A stretch of DNA of 5,870 nt, taken from Candidatus Zhuqueibacterota bacterium (GTDB lineage Bacteria > Zhuqueibacterota > QNDG01). The position numbers and the translations under genes were made by a program. The stretch covers positions 1-5,870 of the forward strand of contig QNDG01000125.1 of NCBI GenBank assembly GCA_003645915.1, written 5' to 3'. Below the pieces are notes generated by a model. The model was not told the origin of the DNA and made no database searches. It worked only from the letters and a program-made list of their open reading frames with translations. Positions 1-5,870 of this stretch are shown piece after piece. Position 1 is the first letter of the stretch; each line of letters begins with the position of its first letter.

Positions 1-1730
1 ATGTAAAGCCTGATTTTTGGAAACGTAATGATATTTCAGAACTGCCGGGAAATATAAAACAGAAATTATTCGATTTTTTATTCGTAAAAAAATTCCCTGA
101 TGCGGGAAAAGATCGTTGGTATTGCGATGGTTACTGGAATAATGGTTCTTCAACATTAATAAGCATAGGCTATATTTTCGACAACTCCCGGATTAAAGCT
201 GCCGAAATTAAAGTTGATCCTGTTTTCCCTGATATGATTTTAAAAATGTTTGGAAGCGGAACATCAGTCTATATAGTCGACAGCTCAGAAAAATTTATAT
301 TTTCAACCGGCTCCGAATCATTAAAAAAAATAAAAAGCGGGAATTTATTTAAAAAATTATACTTTCCTGAGCTTGGATGGAGAATTTACTATAAACAGAA
401 AACAGGAAATATTTCTTTTAATGATAAATTCCCGGGATTAATCAAAAAACTGATCATTTTATTCTCTCTTCTGATTTTAACAACTCTTCTTTCCATGACA
501 ATTGATCGTCCTCTTATTGATCTTACGGAAAAAATTACAGATGTGGGCAGGGGAGATTTTACAAAAGTGATACCTGTGTATAATAACAGATATCTTGATA
601 AAATAGCAAGTATTTTTAATTACATGTCAATGGAAATGGAGAGAGTAAAAAAGATAAACCTGGGAAATATTATTGACGAAAAAAATAAGACAGATGCAAT
701 AATTGATCATATTGCAGACGGTGTGATTGTTACGGATGTAAATGACAGAATTTTAAAAGTTAACAACCTGGCTGAAAGTTGGTTTAATATTTCAGAACAG
801 GAATGCAAAGGAAAACTTGTTTATAATGTAATCAGTGATAAAAATTTTAAAGGTCTGCTTAAAAGAATAAAAGATGGCGCTCCGCATGGCTCATGTGAAT
901 TTTCATTTACAAGAGATGACAATACAGAGGCACGTATTTTCAATGCACATGCTTCAAAAATAACAAATAAAGATGATGTTATTATAAATATTGTTATTGT
1001 TTTCAGAGATATTACACGAATTAAAGATGCTGAGAAAGTTAAAAAAGAGCTTGTCTCAATGGTTGCTCATGAACTCAAATCACCGCTTTCTGCTATTTAC
1101 GGTTTTAGCGAGCTATTAAAGGATCTGAAATTAAAGGACAGGCAAGCTGATGAATATGCAAAAATAATATCAAATGAGGCAACCAGATTAACTGATCTTA
1201 TTAATAAATTTCTTGATATTTCCAGGCTTGAATCCGGGAAGACTACGCTTCATCCTGCATTTTTCAATATTAAAGCGGTTATTGTAAAGACAATTGATAC
1301 ATTTAAAACTATGATTGATAAAAAACGCATTAAACTTATTGTAAATGTGGATAAAAATATTCCTGATGCCTGGGGAGATCAGGATATGATTGAGCGGGTA
1401 CTGATAAATCTTTTAAGTAATGCAATTAAATACAGTCCGGATAAAGCAAAAATAGGAATTGAAGCAAAAACTGCTGAAAATTTTGTTGTTGTGAGTGTTA
1501 TTGATAATGGTTACGGGATACCAAAAGAATCTTTAAATAAAATATTTAATAAATTTTACAGGGTTTCAGAATCGGAATCTGAAAATGAGCCTCAGGGTAC
1601 AGGTCTCGGTCTTAGCTTGTGCAAAGAAATAGTAGAAAAGCATGGCGGAGAGATAAAAGTACAGAGTAAGTTGGGAGTAGGCTCTGTTTTCACTTTTACA
1701 ATACCTCTGAAAAATAAACAGGATGTATAA
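1..1730 (+). CDS. Membrane sensor histidine kinase (sensor-TM-HAMP-PAS-HisKA-HATPase), 5' partial
   Basis: The reading frame is open from base 3 with no in-frame stop, so the gene starts upstream of the window. The ATG at 234 is internal, and 575 residues are visible (numbered from codon 3-5). Residues 1 to about 145 look like the end of an extracytoplasmic sensor domain, Cache/PAS-like in style (VYIVDSSEKFIFSTG, then a GWRIYY strand); this assignment is tentative. A hydrophobic segment at about 147-167 is the membrane helix. HAMP follows at about 166-217, starting at the RPLIDLTEKI motif. A PAS domain spans about 230-339 and ends in FRDITRIKDAEK. HisKA carries the phospho-acceptor His356 in AHELKSP (codon 1068-1070). 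The ATPase domain has N-box Asn473, G1 box DNGYGIP (501-507) and G2 box GTGLGL (532-537), so all catalytic boxes are intact. Family role: it senses an external signal, autophosphorylates and passes phosphate to a response regulator. The signal is unknown. It is the first visible gene of a three-gene operon, and its stop overlaps the next start. Confidence 0.95.
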   Translation, partial: VKPDFWKRNDISELPGNIKQKLFDFLFVKKFPDAGKDRWYCDGYWNNGSSTLISIGYIFDNSRIKAAEIKVDPVFPDMILKMFGSGTSVYIVDSSEKFIFSTGSESLKKIKSGNLFKKLYFPELGWRIYYKQKTGNISFNDKFPGLIKKLIILFSLLILTTLLSMTIDRPLIDLTEKITDVGRGDFTKVIPVYNNRYLDKIASIFNYMSMEMERVKKINLGNIIDEKNKTDAIIDHIADGVIVTDVNDRILKVNNLAESWFNISEQECKGKLVYNVISDKNFKGLLKRIKDGAPHGSCEFSFTRDDNTEARIFNAHASKITNKDDVIINIVIVFRDITRIKDAEKVKKELVSMVAHELKSPLSAIYGFSELLKDLKLKDRQADEYAKIISNEATRLTDLINKFLDISRLESGKTTLHPAFFNIKAVIVKTIDTFKTMIDKKRIKLIVNVDKNIPDAWGDQDMIERVLINLLSNAIKYSPDKAKIGIEAKTAENFVVVSVIDNGYGIPKESLNKIFNKFYRVSESESENEPQGTGLGLSLCKEIVEKHGGEIKVQSKLGVGSVFTFTIPLKNKQDV

Positions 1731-3586
1731 TGTCTGTTAAAGGAAAACATAAAATAATTCTTATTGATCCGGATCCTGATACGTTTGAAAGGATGCAGTC
1801 TTTTTTTGACAGGGACATTATTCGGATAATAAATTTTTCTTCCGCCTTGATTGCACTGGACAATATTAAAGATATTAATCCTGATATTATTATTTCGGAA
1901 TTTTATACTGATGATTTAACTGCTGCCGAAGCATTCAATCTGATAAAATCGGATATTAAATACAGGACTTTCAGAATTATACCCTTTGTGGTATTTACAA
2001 AAAGTGCTGCAAATGAAAAAGAAGACCTTATAAATCAGGGGATCTCAGGGTGGTTTACCAAACCATTCGGAAGTAAAGAACTTAAAGAGGTTATTGAAAA
2101 CCTTCTTTTATCCTCCAAATATCTGGAAAAAACAGAAGTTCTTGAACAACAGGTTAAACGTTCCGAATACCAGTACCGGGACCTGCTTGAAAACGCCAAT
2201 GATTTCATTTTTATTCTAGATGAAAAAGGGATATTTAAATATTTAAACAACAGATTTAACTCTCTTACAGGGTGGCAGAAGGAACAGTGGCTTTATAAAC
2301 CGTTTCTCTCCTGTATCCATCCTGACGACAGGGAGAAAGCTGAAACCCATTATAATATGATTCATCAGGGGAAGGCAAGAATATTTGAAGCAAGGGTTCT
2401 CGGAAACAGAGATGATATTGTTGTTCTTTCATTTAATATTACCCCTCTTTTTGAAAAAGGCTCAATAATAGGCTCCCTTGGTATAGCCCGTGATGTTACA
2501 GAGCAGAAATCAATGGAAAGAGAAATCCTGGAGCTTAAAAACTTTAACGAAAGTATTATCCAGAGTATGGAATCCGGCCTGTTAACACTGGACTTAGAAG
2601 GCCGTATAACATTTCTTAACAGAGGTGGAGAAAAGATACTATTGTGGCATTCCAGAGAAGTAACCGGCAGATATCTTGCGGATCTTATTGGAGCAGAAAA
2701 AGCTGAAAAATTTTTATTACCACCGTCAAAATCAGATCCTCTTTCAAGTAGAAATGAAATAGAATTTGAAATTGAAAGCGGGAAAACGGTTTTTATCGGA
2801 TTTACAATTACAAACAGAGTTGATAATAACGGGAAAAAACTTGGAACAATTGTATTTTTTAAAGATATATCCTTGCTGAAACAAATGCAATCAGAAGTAA
2901 TCAGGATGGACAGGCTTGCTTCGCTCGGTGTTTTGGCATCAGGTATTGCTCATGAGATAAAAAACCCATTGGCAGGCATTAAAACAATGGCACAGGCATG
3001 TCAGGAAGAGTTTGATGAAGAAGATTCAAGAATGGAGTATCTTACACGAATAGTAAGACAGGTAAACAGGCTTGATGATCTTTTAAAAACCTTTTTTGCG
3101 TATGCCAGGCCCAAAAAACCGGACAGAAAACCTCACGATCTGAAAAATATTGTTCTTGAAGTAACAAGGCTTTTATCAAAAAAAATGAGTACATCCGGCA
3201 TTGAATGTCAGGAAAATTATCAGGAGAATTTATCTCCCGTTTTGGTTGATTCACAACAGATGCAGCAGGTTTTACTGAATCTGATTCTTAATTCAATTGA
3301 CGCCATGCCCCAAGGCGGCACAATTAAAATATCTGCCCGCACTTACAGAAAACAGGAAAAAGGAAATTCATATGTTTTAATTTCCATTGAAGATACGGGA
3401 ACAGGAATACCGAAAGAAAAAATCGAGACAATTTTTGATCCGTTTTATACAACAAAGCCGGCCGGACTCGGGCTTGGACTTTCAATTGTTTATAGAATTA
3501 TTAATGAACATAACGGTGAAATTGTTGTGGAAAGTGTTGAAGGAAAGGGCACTACTTTCAGAATAACTTTGCCAGCAGGAGATTAA
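1730..3586 (+). CDS. Cytosolic NtrB-like histidine kinase with degenerate N-terminal receiver (REC-PAS-PAS-HisKA-HATPase)
   Basis: This is a complete 618-residue gene. Its ATG shares one base with the preceding stop (TAATG), and AGGA at 1720-1723 lies six bases upstream, so translational coupling is likely. No membrane helix is visible, so it should be cytosolic. Residues 7-128 form a receiver fold that keeps Thr90 and Lys111 (FTKPFG). The phospho-acceptor position is Glu57 (IIISEFYT) and the second acidic-pocket residue is Pro14 (IDPDPD), so it is probably not phosphorylated. PAS1 spans about 147-260 (HPDD motif, then GIARDVTEQK). PAS2 spans about 270-385 (FFKDISLLKQ) after a short helical linker. 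HisKA has His408 in GIAHEIKNP; Asn at H+4 fits the ExxT/N phosphatase motif. The ATPase domain has Asn521, G1 DTGTGIP (555-561), FDPFYTTKP (569-577) and G2 GLGLGL (579-584), all typical of NtrB-type kinases. The most likely partner is the NtrC-type regulator two bases downstream. Confidence 0.95.
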   Translation: MSVKGKHKIILIDPDPDTFERMQSFFDRDIIRIINFSSALIALDNIKDINPDIIISEFYTDDLTAAEAFNLIKSDIKYRTFRIIPFVVFTKSAANEKEDLINQGISGWFTKPFGSKELKEVIENLLLSSKYLEKTEVLEQQVKRSEYQYRDLLENANDFIFILDEKGIFKYLNNRFNSLTGWQKEQWLYKPFLSCIHPDDREKAETHYNMIHQGKARIFEARVLGNRDDIVVLSFNITPLFEKGSIIGSLGIARDVTEQKSMEREILELKNFNESIIQSMESGLLTLDLEGRITFLNRGGEKILLWHSREVTGRYLADLIGAEKAEKFLLPPSKSDPLSSRNEIEFEIESGKTVFIGFTITNRVDNNGKKLGTIVFFKDISLLKQMQSEVIRMDRLASLGVLASGIAHEIKNPLAGIKTMAQACQEEFDEEDSRMEYLTRIVRQVNRLDDLLKTFFAYARPKKPDRKPHDLKNIVLEVTRLLSKKMSTSGIECQENYQENLSPVLVDSQQMQQVLLNLILNSIDAMPQGGTIKISARTYRKQEKGNSYVLISIEDTGTGIPKEKIETIFDPFYTTKPAGLGLGLSIVYRIINEHNGEIVVESVEGKGTTFRITLPAGD

Positions 3587-3588
3587 AT

Positions 3589-4950
3589 ATGGAAAATATC
3601 AGGATATTAATTATCGAAGATAATGAAGATTTAAGCTTTACAATAGAAAATGTTTTAAAAAAATCCAAATATAAAGTTAAAAGAGTTTCTACCGGAGAAG
3701 AAGGAATTTCCATAATTAAAAAGGAACTTATTGATCTGGTTCTTCTTGATATAAATTTGCCGAAAATGAACGGTATCAAAGTTCTCCGGAATATCAAAGA
3801 GATTAATCCTGACATCCTTGTAATAATGATGACAGCCATAACCGATGCAAAACCTGCTATTGACGCAATGAAAATCGGGGCATACGATTACTTAATGAAG
3901 CCTTTTGAACTGGATGAACTGAAAATAGTCGTTAAAAAAGCACTGGAAACTCACGAATTAAAAAGAGAAGTGGACAGACTTAAAAGACAGCATGAAATTG
4001 ATCATCCCACAAATAAAATATTCGGAGACAGTCAATATCTCCAGAAAATAAGAGAGATAATAGCGATTATTGCATCCACACCAAGAACTTCAGTATTGAT
4101 TCTCGGAGAAAGCGGAACAGGTAAGGAGTTGGTTGCTAATGCAATTCATTATTCCAGTGCAAGAAAAGACGGCCCGTTTATAAAGATAAACTGTAGCGCT
4201 ATACCTGATAATTTGATAGAAAGTGAGCTTTTCGGACATGAAAAGGGGGCTTTTACAGATGCTAAAAATATGAAAAAAGGACTTTTTGAACTTGCTAACG
4301 GCGGCACTCTTTTTCTTGATGAACTTTCCAGCATGAAATTAAGTCTTCAACCCAAGATTCTCAGGGTGCTGGAGACCCAGAGTTTCAGAAGAATCGGGGG
4401 AGTAAACGATATAAATATTGATGTTCGTGTTATTGCAGCAACAAATCAGGATCTGGCCGAGCTTGTAAAAAACGGTGAATTCAGAGATGATCTGTACTAC
4501 AGGTTAAAAGTTATGGAAATTACAATACCGCCTTTACGCGAAAGAAAGGAAGATATTGACATTTTAAAAAAAATATTTCTGGATCAATACAACAAAGAGT
4601 TTAATAAATCCATAAAAGGCTTTGCACCTGAAACTGATAATCTTATTTACAATTATTCATGGCCGGGCAATGTAAGAGAGCTGAAAAACGTTATTGAGCG
4701 CGCTGTAATTTTATGTAATGATGAAATGCTTCTTCCGGAGCACATGCCTCTTGAGTTAAAGGAATTAAATACGGATATTCCTGCAAGTCAAAGTCCGGGA
4801 CTTGGAATGGTTTCCCTTGAGGATGCGGAAAAACATCACATTCTCAATGTTCTTGAACTTGTAAACGGAAATAAATCAAAAGCAGCAAGAGTTCTTAAGA
4901 TTTCAAGGTCAACTTTAAGAGAAAAACTAAAAAACTACCAGGCTGAATAG
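3589..4950 (+). CDS. Sigma-54-dependent NtrC-family response regulator
   Basis: This is a complete 453-residue gene, the usual length for the family. The ATG at 3589 is preceded by AGGAG (3577-3581) seven bases away and starts two bases after the kinase stop, so the two are cotranscribed. The receiver (residues 4-120) is intact: Glu10/Asp11 acidic pocket, phospho-acceptor Asp54 (LLDINLPKMNG), Thr82 and Lys104. A charged linker helix (121-137) leads to the AAA+ domain (about 143-375). That domain has Walker A GESGTGKE (173-180), ESELFGHEKGAFTDA (211-225), Walker B GGTLFLDE (238-245), arginine-finger region FRDDLYYRL (298-306) and SWPGNVREL (357-365). The sigma-54 contact loop reads GAFTDA instead of GAFTGA, a variant seen in other family members. 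A Fis-type HTH lies at 426-450 (NKSKAARVLKISRSTLREKL). Family role: when phosphorylated it forms a ring, binds upstream enhancers and uses ATP to open sigma-54 promoters. The candidate sigma-54 promoter about 170 bases downstream is an obvious potential target. No specific gene symbol is justified. Confidence 0.97.
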   Translation: MENIRILIIEDNEDLSFTIENVLKKSKYKVKRVSTGEEGISIIKKELIDLVLLDINLPKMNGIKVLRNIKEINPDILVIMMTAITDAKPAIDAMKIGAYDYLMKPFELDELKIVVKKALETHELKREVDRLKRQHEIDHPTNKIFGDSQYLQKIREIIAIIASTPRTSVLILGESGTGKELVANAIHYSSARKDGPFIKINCSAIPDNLIESELFGHEKGAFTDAKNMKKGLFELANGGTLFLDELSSMKLSLQPKILRVLETQSFRRIGGVNDINIDVRVIAATNQDLAELVKNGEFRDDLYYRLKVMEITIPPLRERKEDIDILKKIFLDQYNKEFNKSIKGFAPETDNLIYNYSWPGNVRELKNVIERAVILCNDEMLLPEHMPLELKELNTDIPASQSPGLGMVSLEDAEKHHILNVLELVNGNKSKAARVLKISRSTLREKLKNYQAE

Positions 4951-4980
4951 TGCACTATTTTCGGCCACAGAATTAACTTT

Positions 4981-5017
4981 ATCCGGCTTATGAGCTTTTT
5001 TCATGTTCAGGCCGGAT
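4981..5017 (+). terminator. GC-rich hairpin after the regulator gene, possible terminator
   Basis: ATCCGGC (4981-4987) is perfectly complementary to GCCGGAT (5011-5017). A U-G and a U-A pair extend the stem inward, and after a four-base bulge (GTTC, 5005-5008) ATGA (4990-4993) pairs with TCAT (5001-5004) around a GCTTTTT loop. It begins 31 bases after the activator stop, where a terminator would be expected, and stands out in an AT-rich region. The sequence after it (CCTTCATATT) is not a U-tract, so it is not a classical Rho-independent terminator. It could instead be a 3'-end-stabilising or processing hairpin, or a DNA-binding dyad. Confidence 0.35.
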
Positions 5018-5054
5018 CCTTCATATTAAACTACAATCATTCATAACTATCTGA

Positions 5055-5073
5055 TATTATTGAAGTAATAATA
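5055..5073. promoter_or_regulatory. AT-rich 7-5-7 dyad, candidate activator-binding site
   Basis: TATTATT (5055-5061) and AATAATA (5067-5073) are perfect inverted repeats separated by GAAGT. The centre at 5064 is about 79 bases upstream of the start site predicted from the sigma-54-like element. That lies within the range used by upstream activator sites of NtrC-family regulators. The dyad is seen directly; its role is inference. AT-rich dyads also arise by chance in AT-rich DNA. Confidence 0.3.
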
Positions 5074-5116
5074 CGATTTTCTATTTGTGTATTATAAGCA
5101 CGATTTTGATGAAACA

Positions 5117-5131
5117 TGGTATAGTATTTGC
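5117..5131 (+). promoter_or_regulatory. Candidate sigma-54 (-24/-12) promoter for the receiver-ftsZ unit
   Basis: The sequence TGGTATAGTATTTGC has GG at 5118-5119 and GC at 5130-5131 with exactly ten bases between them, the invariant sigma-54 spacing. Against TGGCACG-N4-TTGC it matches 8 of 11 defined positions, with a perfect TTGC block. The predicted start site is near 5143, just ahead of both candidate start codons of the downstream receiver gene. A sigma-54 activator is encoded immediately upstream, which supports the call. The rival reading is an extended -10 sigma-70 promoter: TGGTATAGT (5117-5125) fits TGnTATAAT, with no convincing -35 at the proper distance. Confidence 0.5.
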
Positions 5132-5143
5132 CTTGATGTTCTT

Positions 5144-5160
5144 AAGGAACAATTGTGGAG
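5144..5160 (+). promoter_or_regulatory. Two alternative Shine-Dalgarno sites for the receiver gene
   Basis: AAGGAA (5144-5149) lies five bases before a GTG at 5155, and GGAG (5157-5160) lies twelve bases before the ATG at 5173. The first has better spacing but serves a GTG start. The second is rather distant but serves the ATG from which the receiver fold begins in the usual way (MSKKRILVVDDEED). If the sigma-54 start near 5143 is right, the first site would lie at the extreme 5' end of the mRNA, which mildly favours the ATG. Confidence 0.4.
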
Positions 5161-5172
5161 ATATTTCTGTTT

Positions 5173-5547
5173 ATGTCAAAAAAACGTATTCTTGTTGTTG
5201 ATGATGAAGAAGATCTCACATGGACGATTTCAAAACATCTGTACAGAAACGGAAACAGAGAGAAACGGGAGATCTTGTGTGCCAATTCAGGCAGAATTGC
5301 ATTGAAAATCTTGAATGAAAAAAAAGTGGATCTTGTATTAACAGATCTGCGTATGCCCGAAATAAACGGATATGAACTTCTGGATTATCTTGCAAAATCA
5401 TATCCTGAAACAAAGGTAATTGTGATGACTGCTTTCGGAACAACGGAATTGGAGAGTAAGTTAAGCAATATGTCTGTTTTAGGGTATATTGAAAAACCAT
5501 TTGAGATAAATGAATTGAGGAACATGGTAGAGAATGTATTGATTTGA
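5173..5547 (+). CDS. Single-domain CheY-like response regulator
   Basis: From the ATG at 5173 the protein has 124 residues, a complete receiver domain and nothing else. An in-frame GTG at 5155 would add six residues (MEIFLF). The domain has every catalytic residue: acidic pair Asp10/Asp11 (VVDDEED), phospho-acceptor Asp58 (LTDLRMPEING), Thr86 (VMTAFG) and Lys108 (YIEKPFE). The segment between helix 1 and strand 2 (LYRNGNREKREILCANSG) is a few residues longer and more charged than in most receivers. There is no output domain, so it must act by binding a partner or as a phosphate relay or sink. It is preceded by a candidate sigma-54 promoter, follows a kinase-kinase-activator operon, and is followed after 39 bases by ftsZ in the same frame. 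No terminator is evident between them, so cotranscription with ftsZ is likely. A cognate kinase among the two upstream is plausible but unproven. Confidence 0.92.
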   Translation: MSKKRILVVDDEEDLTWTISKHLYRNGNREKREILCANSGRIALKILNEKKVDLVLTDLRMPEINGYELLDYLAKSYPETKVIVMTAFGTTELESKLSNMSVLGYIEKPFEINELRNMVENVLI

Positions 5548-5577
5548 TTTATAAAGAATTTCTCACTAAGAGTGAAA

Positions 5578-5582
5578 GGGAG
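5578..5582 (+). promoter_or_regulatory. Ribosome binding site fixing the GTG start of ftsZ
   Basis: GGGAG (within AAAGGGAG) lies four bases before GTG 5587. No ATG occurs in this frame between the preceding stop (5545-5547) and the conserved FtsZ core, so this site decides the GTG start. A weak 5-bp hairpin (TCACT 5563-5567 with AGTGA 5571-5575) sits just upstream and does not cover the site. Confidence 0.6.
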
Positions 5583-5586
5583 TACT

Positions 5587-5870
5587 GTGGGTCCGGAAAA
5601 CAGTGATAATATTTTAAATTATATTAAGCCATATGAAACTGTAATCAAAGTAATTGGCAGTGGTGGTGCAGGGAATAATGCAATTGCGAATCTCATGAAG
5701 GATAAAAAAAGAGATTATAAAACAATTGCAGTAAATACCGATGCCCAGAACCTTGTTCAGATACCTGCAGATCATAAAATTCTAATAGGGAAAAATGTAA
5801 CTGCAGGATTGGGCGCTGGAGGTGATCCTCAGATCGGCGAAAGATCTGCAGAAGAATCAAAAGAAGAAAT
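5587..5870 (+). CDS. ftsZ: Cell division GTPase FtsZ, N-terminal part (3' partial)
   Basis: The gene starts at GTG 5587 and runs off the window after 94 complete codons, roughly the first quarter of a usual 350-400-residue FtsZ. An 18-residue leader precedes the first strand VIKVIGSGGAGNNAI, whose glycine-rich T1 loop (residues 24-31) binds GTP. NTDAQNL (50-56) is the T2 region and GLGAGGDP (74-81) the T3 loop, followed by IGERSAEESKEE. All visible nucleotide-binding motifs are canonical, so this is a true FtsZ GTPase domain and not a remote tubulin-like protein. FtsZ polymerises at midcell into the Z-ring that organises division. The location is unusual: the gene before it is a lone receiver, not ftsA or ftsQ of the division-and-cell-wall cluster. 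HKILIGK and GAGGDP recall archaeal FtsZ1 more than E. coli FtsZ (from memory, not aligned). The C-terminal half and the FtsA/ZipA-binding tail are not visible. Confidence 0.93.
   Translation, partial: MGPENSDNILNYIKPYETVIKVIGSGGAGNNAIANLMKDKKRDYKTIAVNTDAQNLVQIPADHKILIGKNVTAGLGAGGDPQIGERSAEESKEE

Noticed and set aside
234..236. ATG at 234 as the true start of the first kinase
   Set aside because: The frame is open back to the window edge and the upstream 77 codons read as a sensor domain continuous with what follows. Starting at 234 would cut that domain in two.
2934..2949. Sigma-54-like TGGCATCAGG...TTGC inside the second kinase gene
   Set aside because: There are eleven bases between GG (2935-2936) and GC (2948-2949), one more than the strict ten. 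It also lies over the codons of the conserved LASGIAH motif, which explains the sequence.
3558..3839. Minus-strand ORFs opposite the kinase and regulator genes (for example 2035-2250, 3042-3254, 3558-3839, 4149-4334, 5216-5500)
   Set aside because: All lie antisense to well-conserved catalytic domains, show no recognisable motifs, and are explained by the codon pattern of the true genes.
5055..5095. TATTAT and TATAAG -10-like boxes in the intergenic region as sigma-70 promoters
   Set aside because: Such boxes are frequent in AT-rich DNA. The candidate -35 TTGAAG (5060-5065) is 24 bases from TATTAT at 5090, too far, and TTGTGT (5085-5090) has no good partner at 16-18 bases.
5087..5305. Small + strand ORF overlapping the promoter region and the receiver start
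   Set aside because: It has a GTG start without a convincing ribosome site, runs out of frame through the conserved receiver gene and resembles no family I know.
5563..5575. TCACT-AAG-AGTGA hairpin before ftsZ as a terminator or translational switch
   Set aside because: The stem is only five base pairs with a three-base loop, has no U-tract and leaves the ribosome site exposed; it may be chance.

Overview
The window is an AT-rich stretch from a bacterium that uses sigma-54. It carries five genes, all on the + strand: four signal-transduction genes followed by the start of ftsZ. An NtrC-type AAA+ activator together with NtrB- and PhoR-style histidine kinases points to a Gram-negative-type bacterium with elaborate two-component signalling, such as a Desulfobacterota or FCB-group lineage. 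The sequence alone does not fix the phylum.

Layout. Bases 1-4950 look like one tightly packed operon. It begins with a membrane histidine kinase whose 5' end lies outside the window (extracytoplasmic sensor, TM, HAMP, PAS, HisKA, HATPase). A second, cytosolic kinase overlaps it by one base (TAATG) and reads degenerate receiver, PAS, PAS, HisKA, HATPase. Two bases further on is a sigma-54-dependent response regulator (receiver, AAA+, Fis-type HTH). The operon's own promoter is not in the window.

Bases 4951-5172 are the only substantial intergenic region. It holds a GC-rich hairpin just after the activator gene, an AT-rich 7-5-7 dyad, and a sequence with exact sigma-54 -24/-12 geometry (TGG...TTGC). 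These sit in the order expected for an NtrC-type enhancer followed by its promoter. An extended -10 sigma-70 reading of the same bases is a real rival.

Bases 5173-5870 hold a single-domain CheY-like response regulator and, 39 bases later in the same frame, the GTG-started N-terminus of FtsZ, which runs off the window.

Working model (inference): one or both kinases phosphorylate the NtrC-type activator. The activator then turns on a second transcription unit made of a stand-alone receiver and ftsZ. This would be an environmentally controlled ftsZ operon outside the usual division-and-cell-wall cluster. The lone receiver could be a second phosphorylation target of the same kinases and could act on FtsZ or on another partner.
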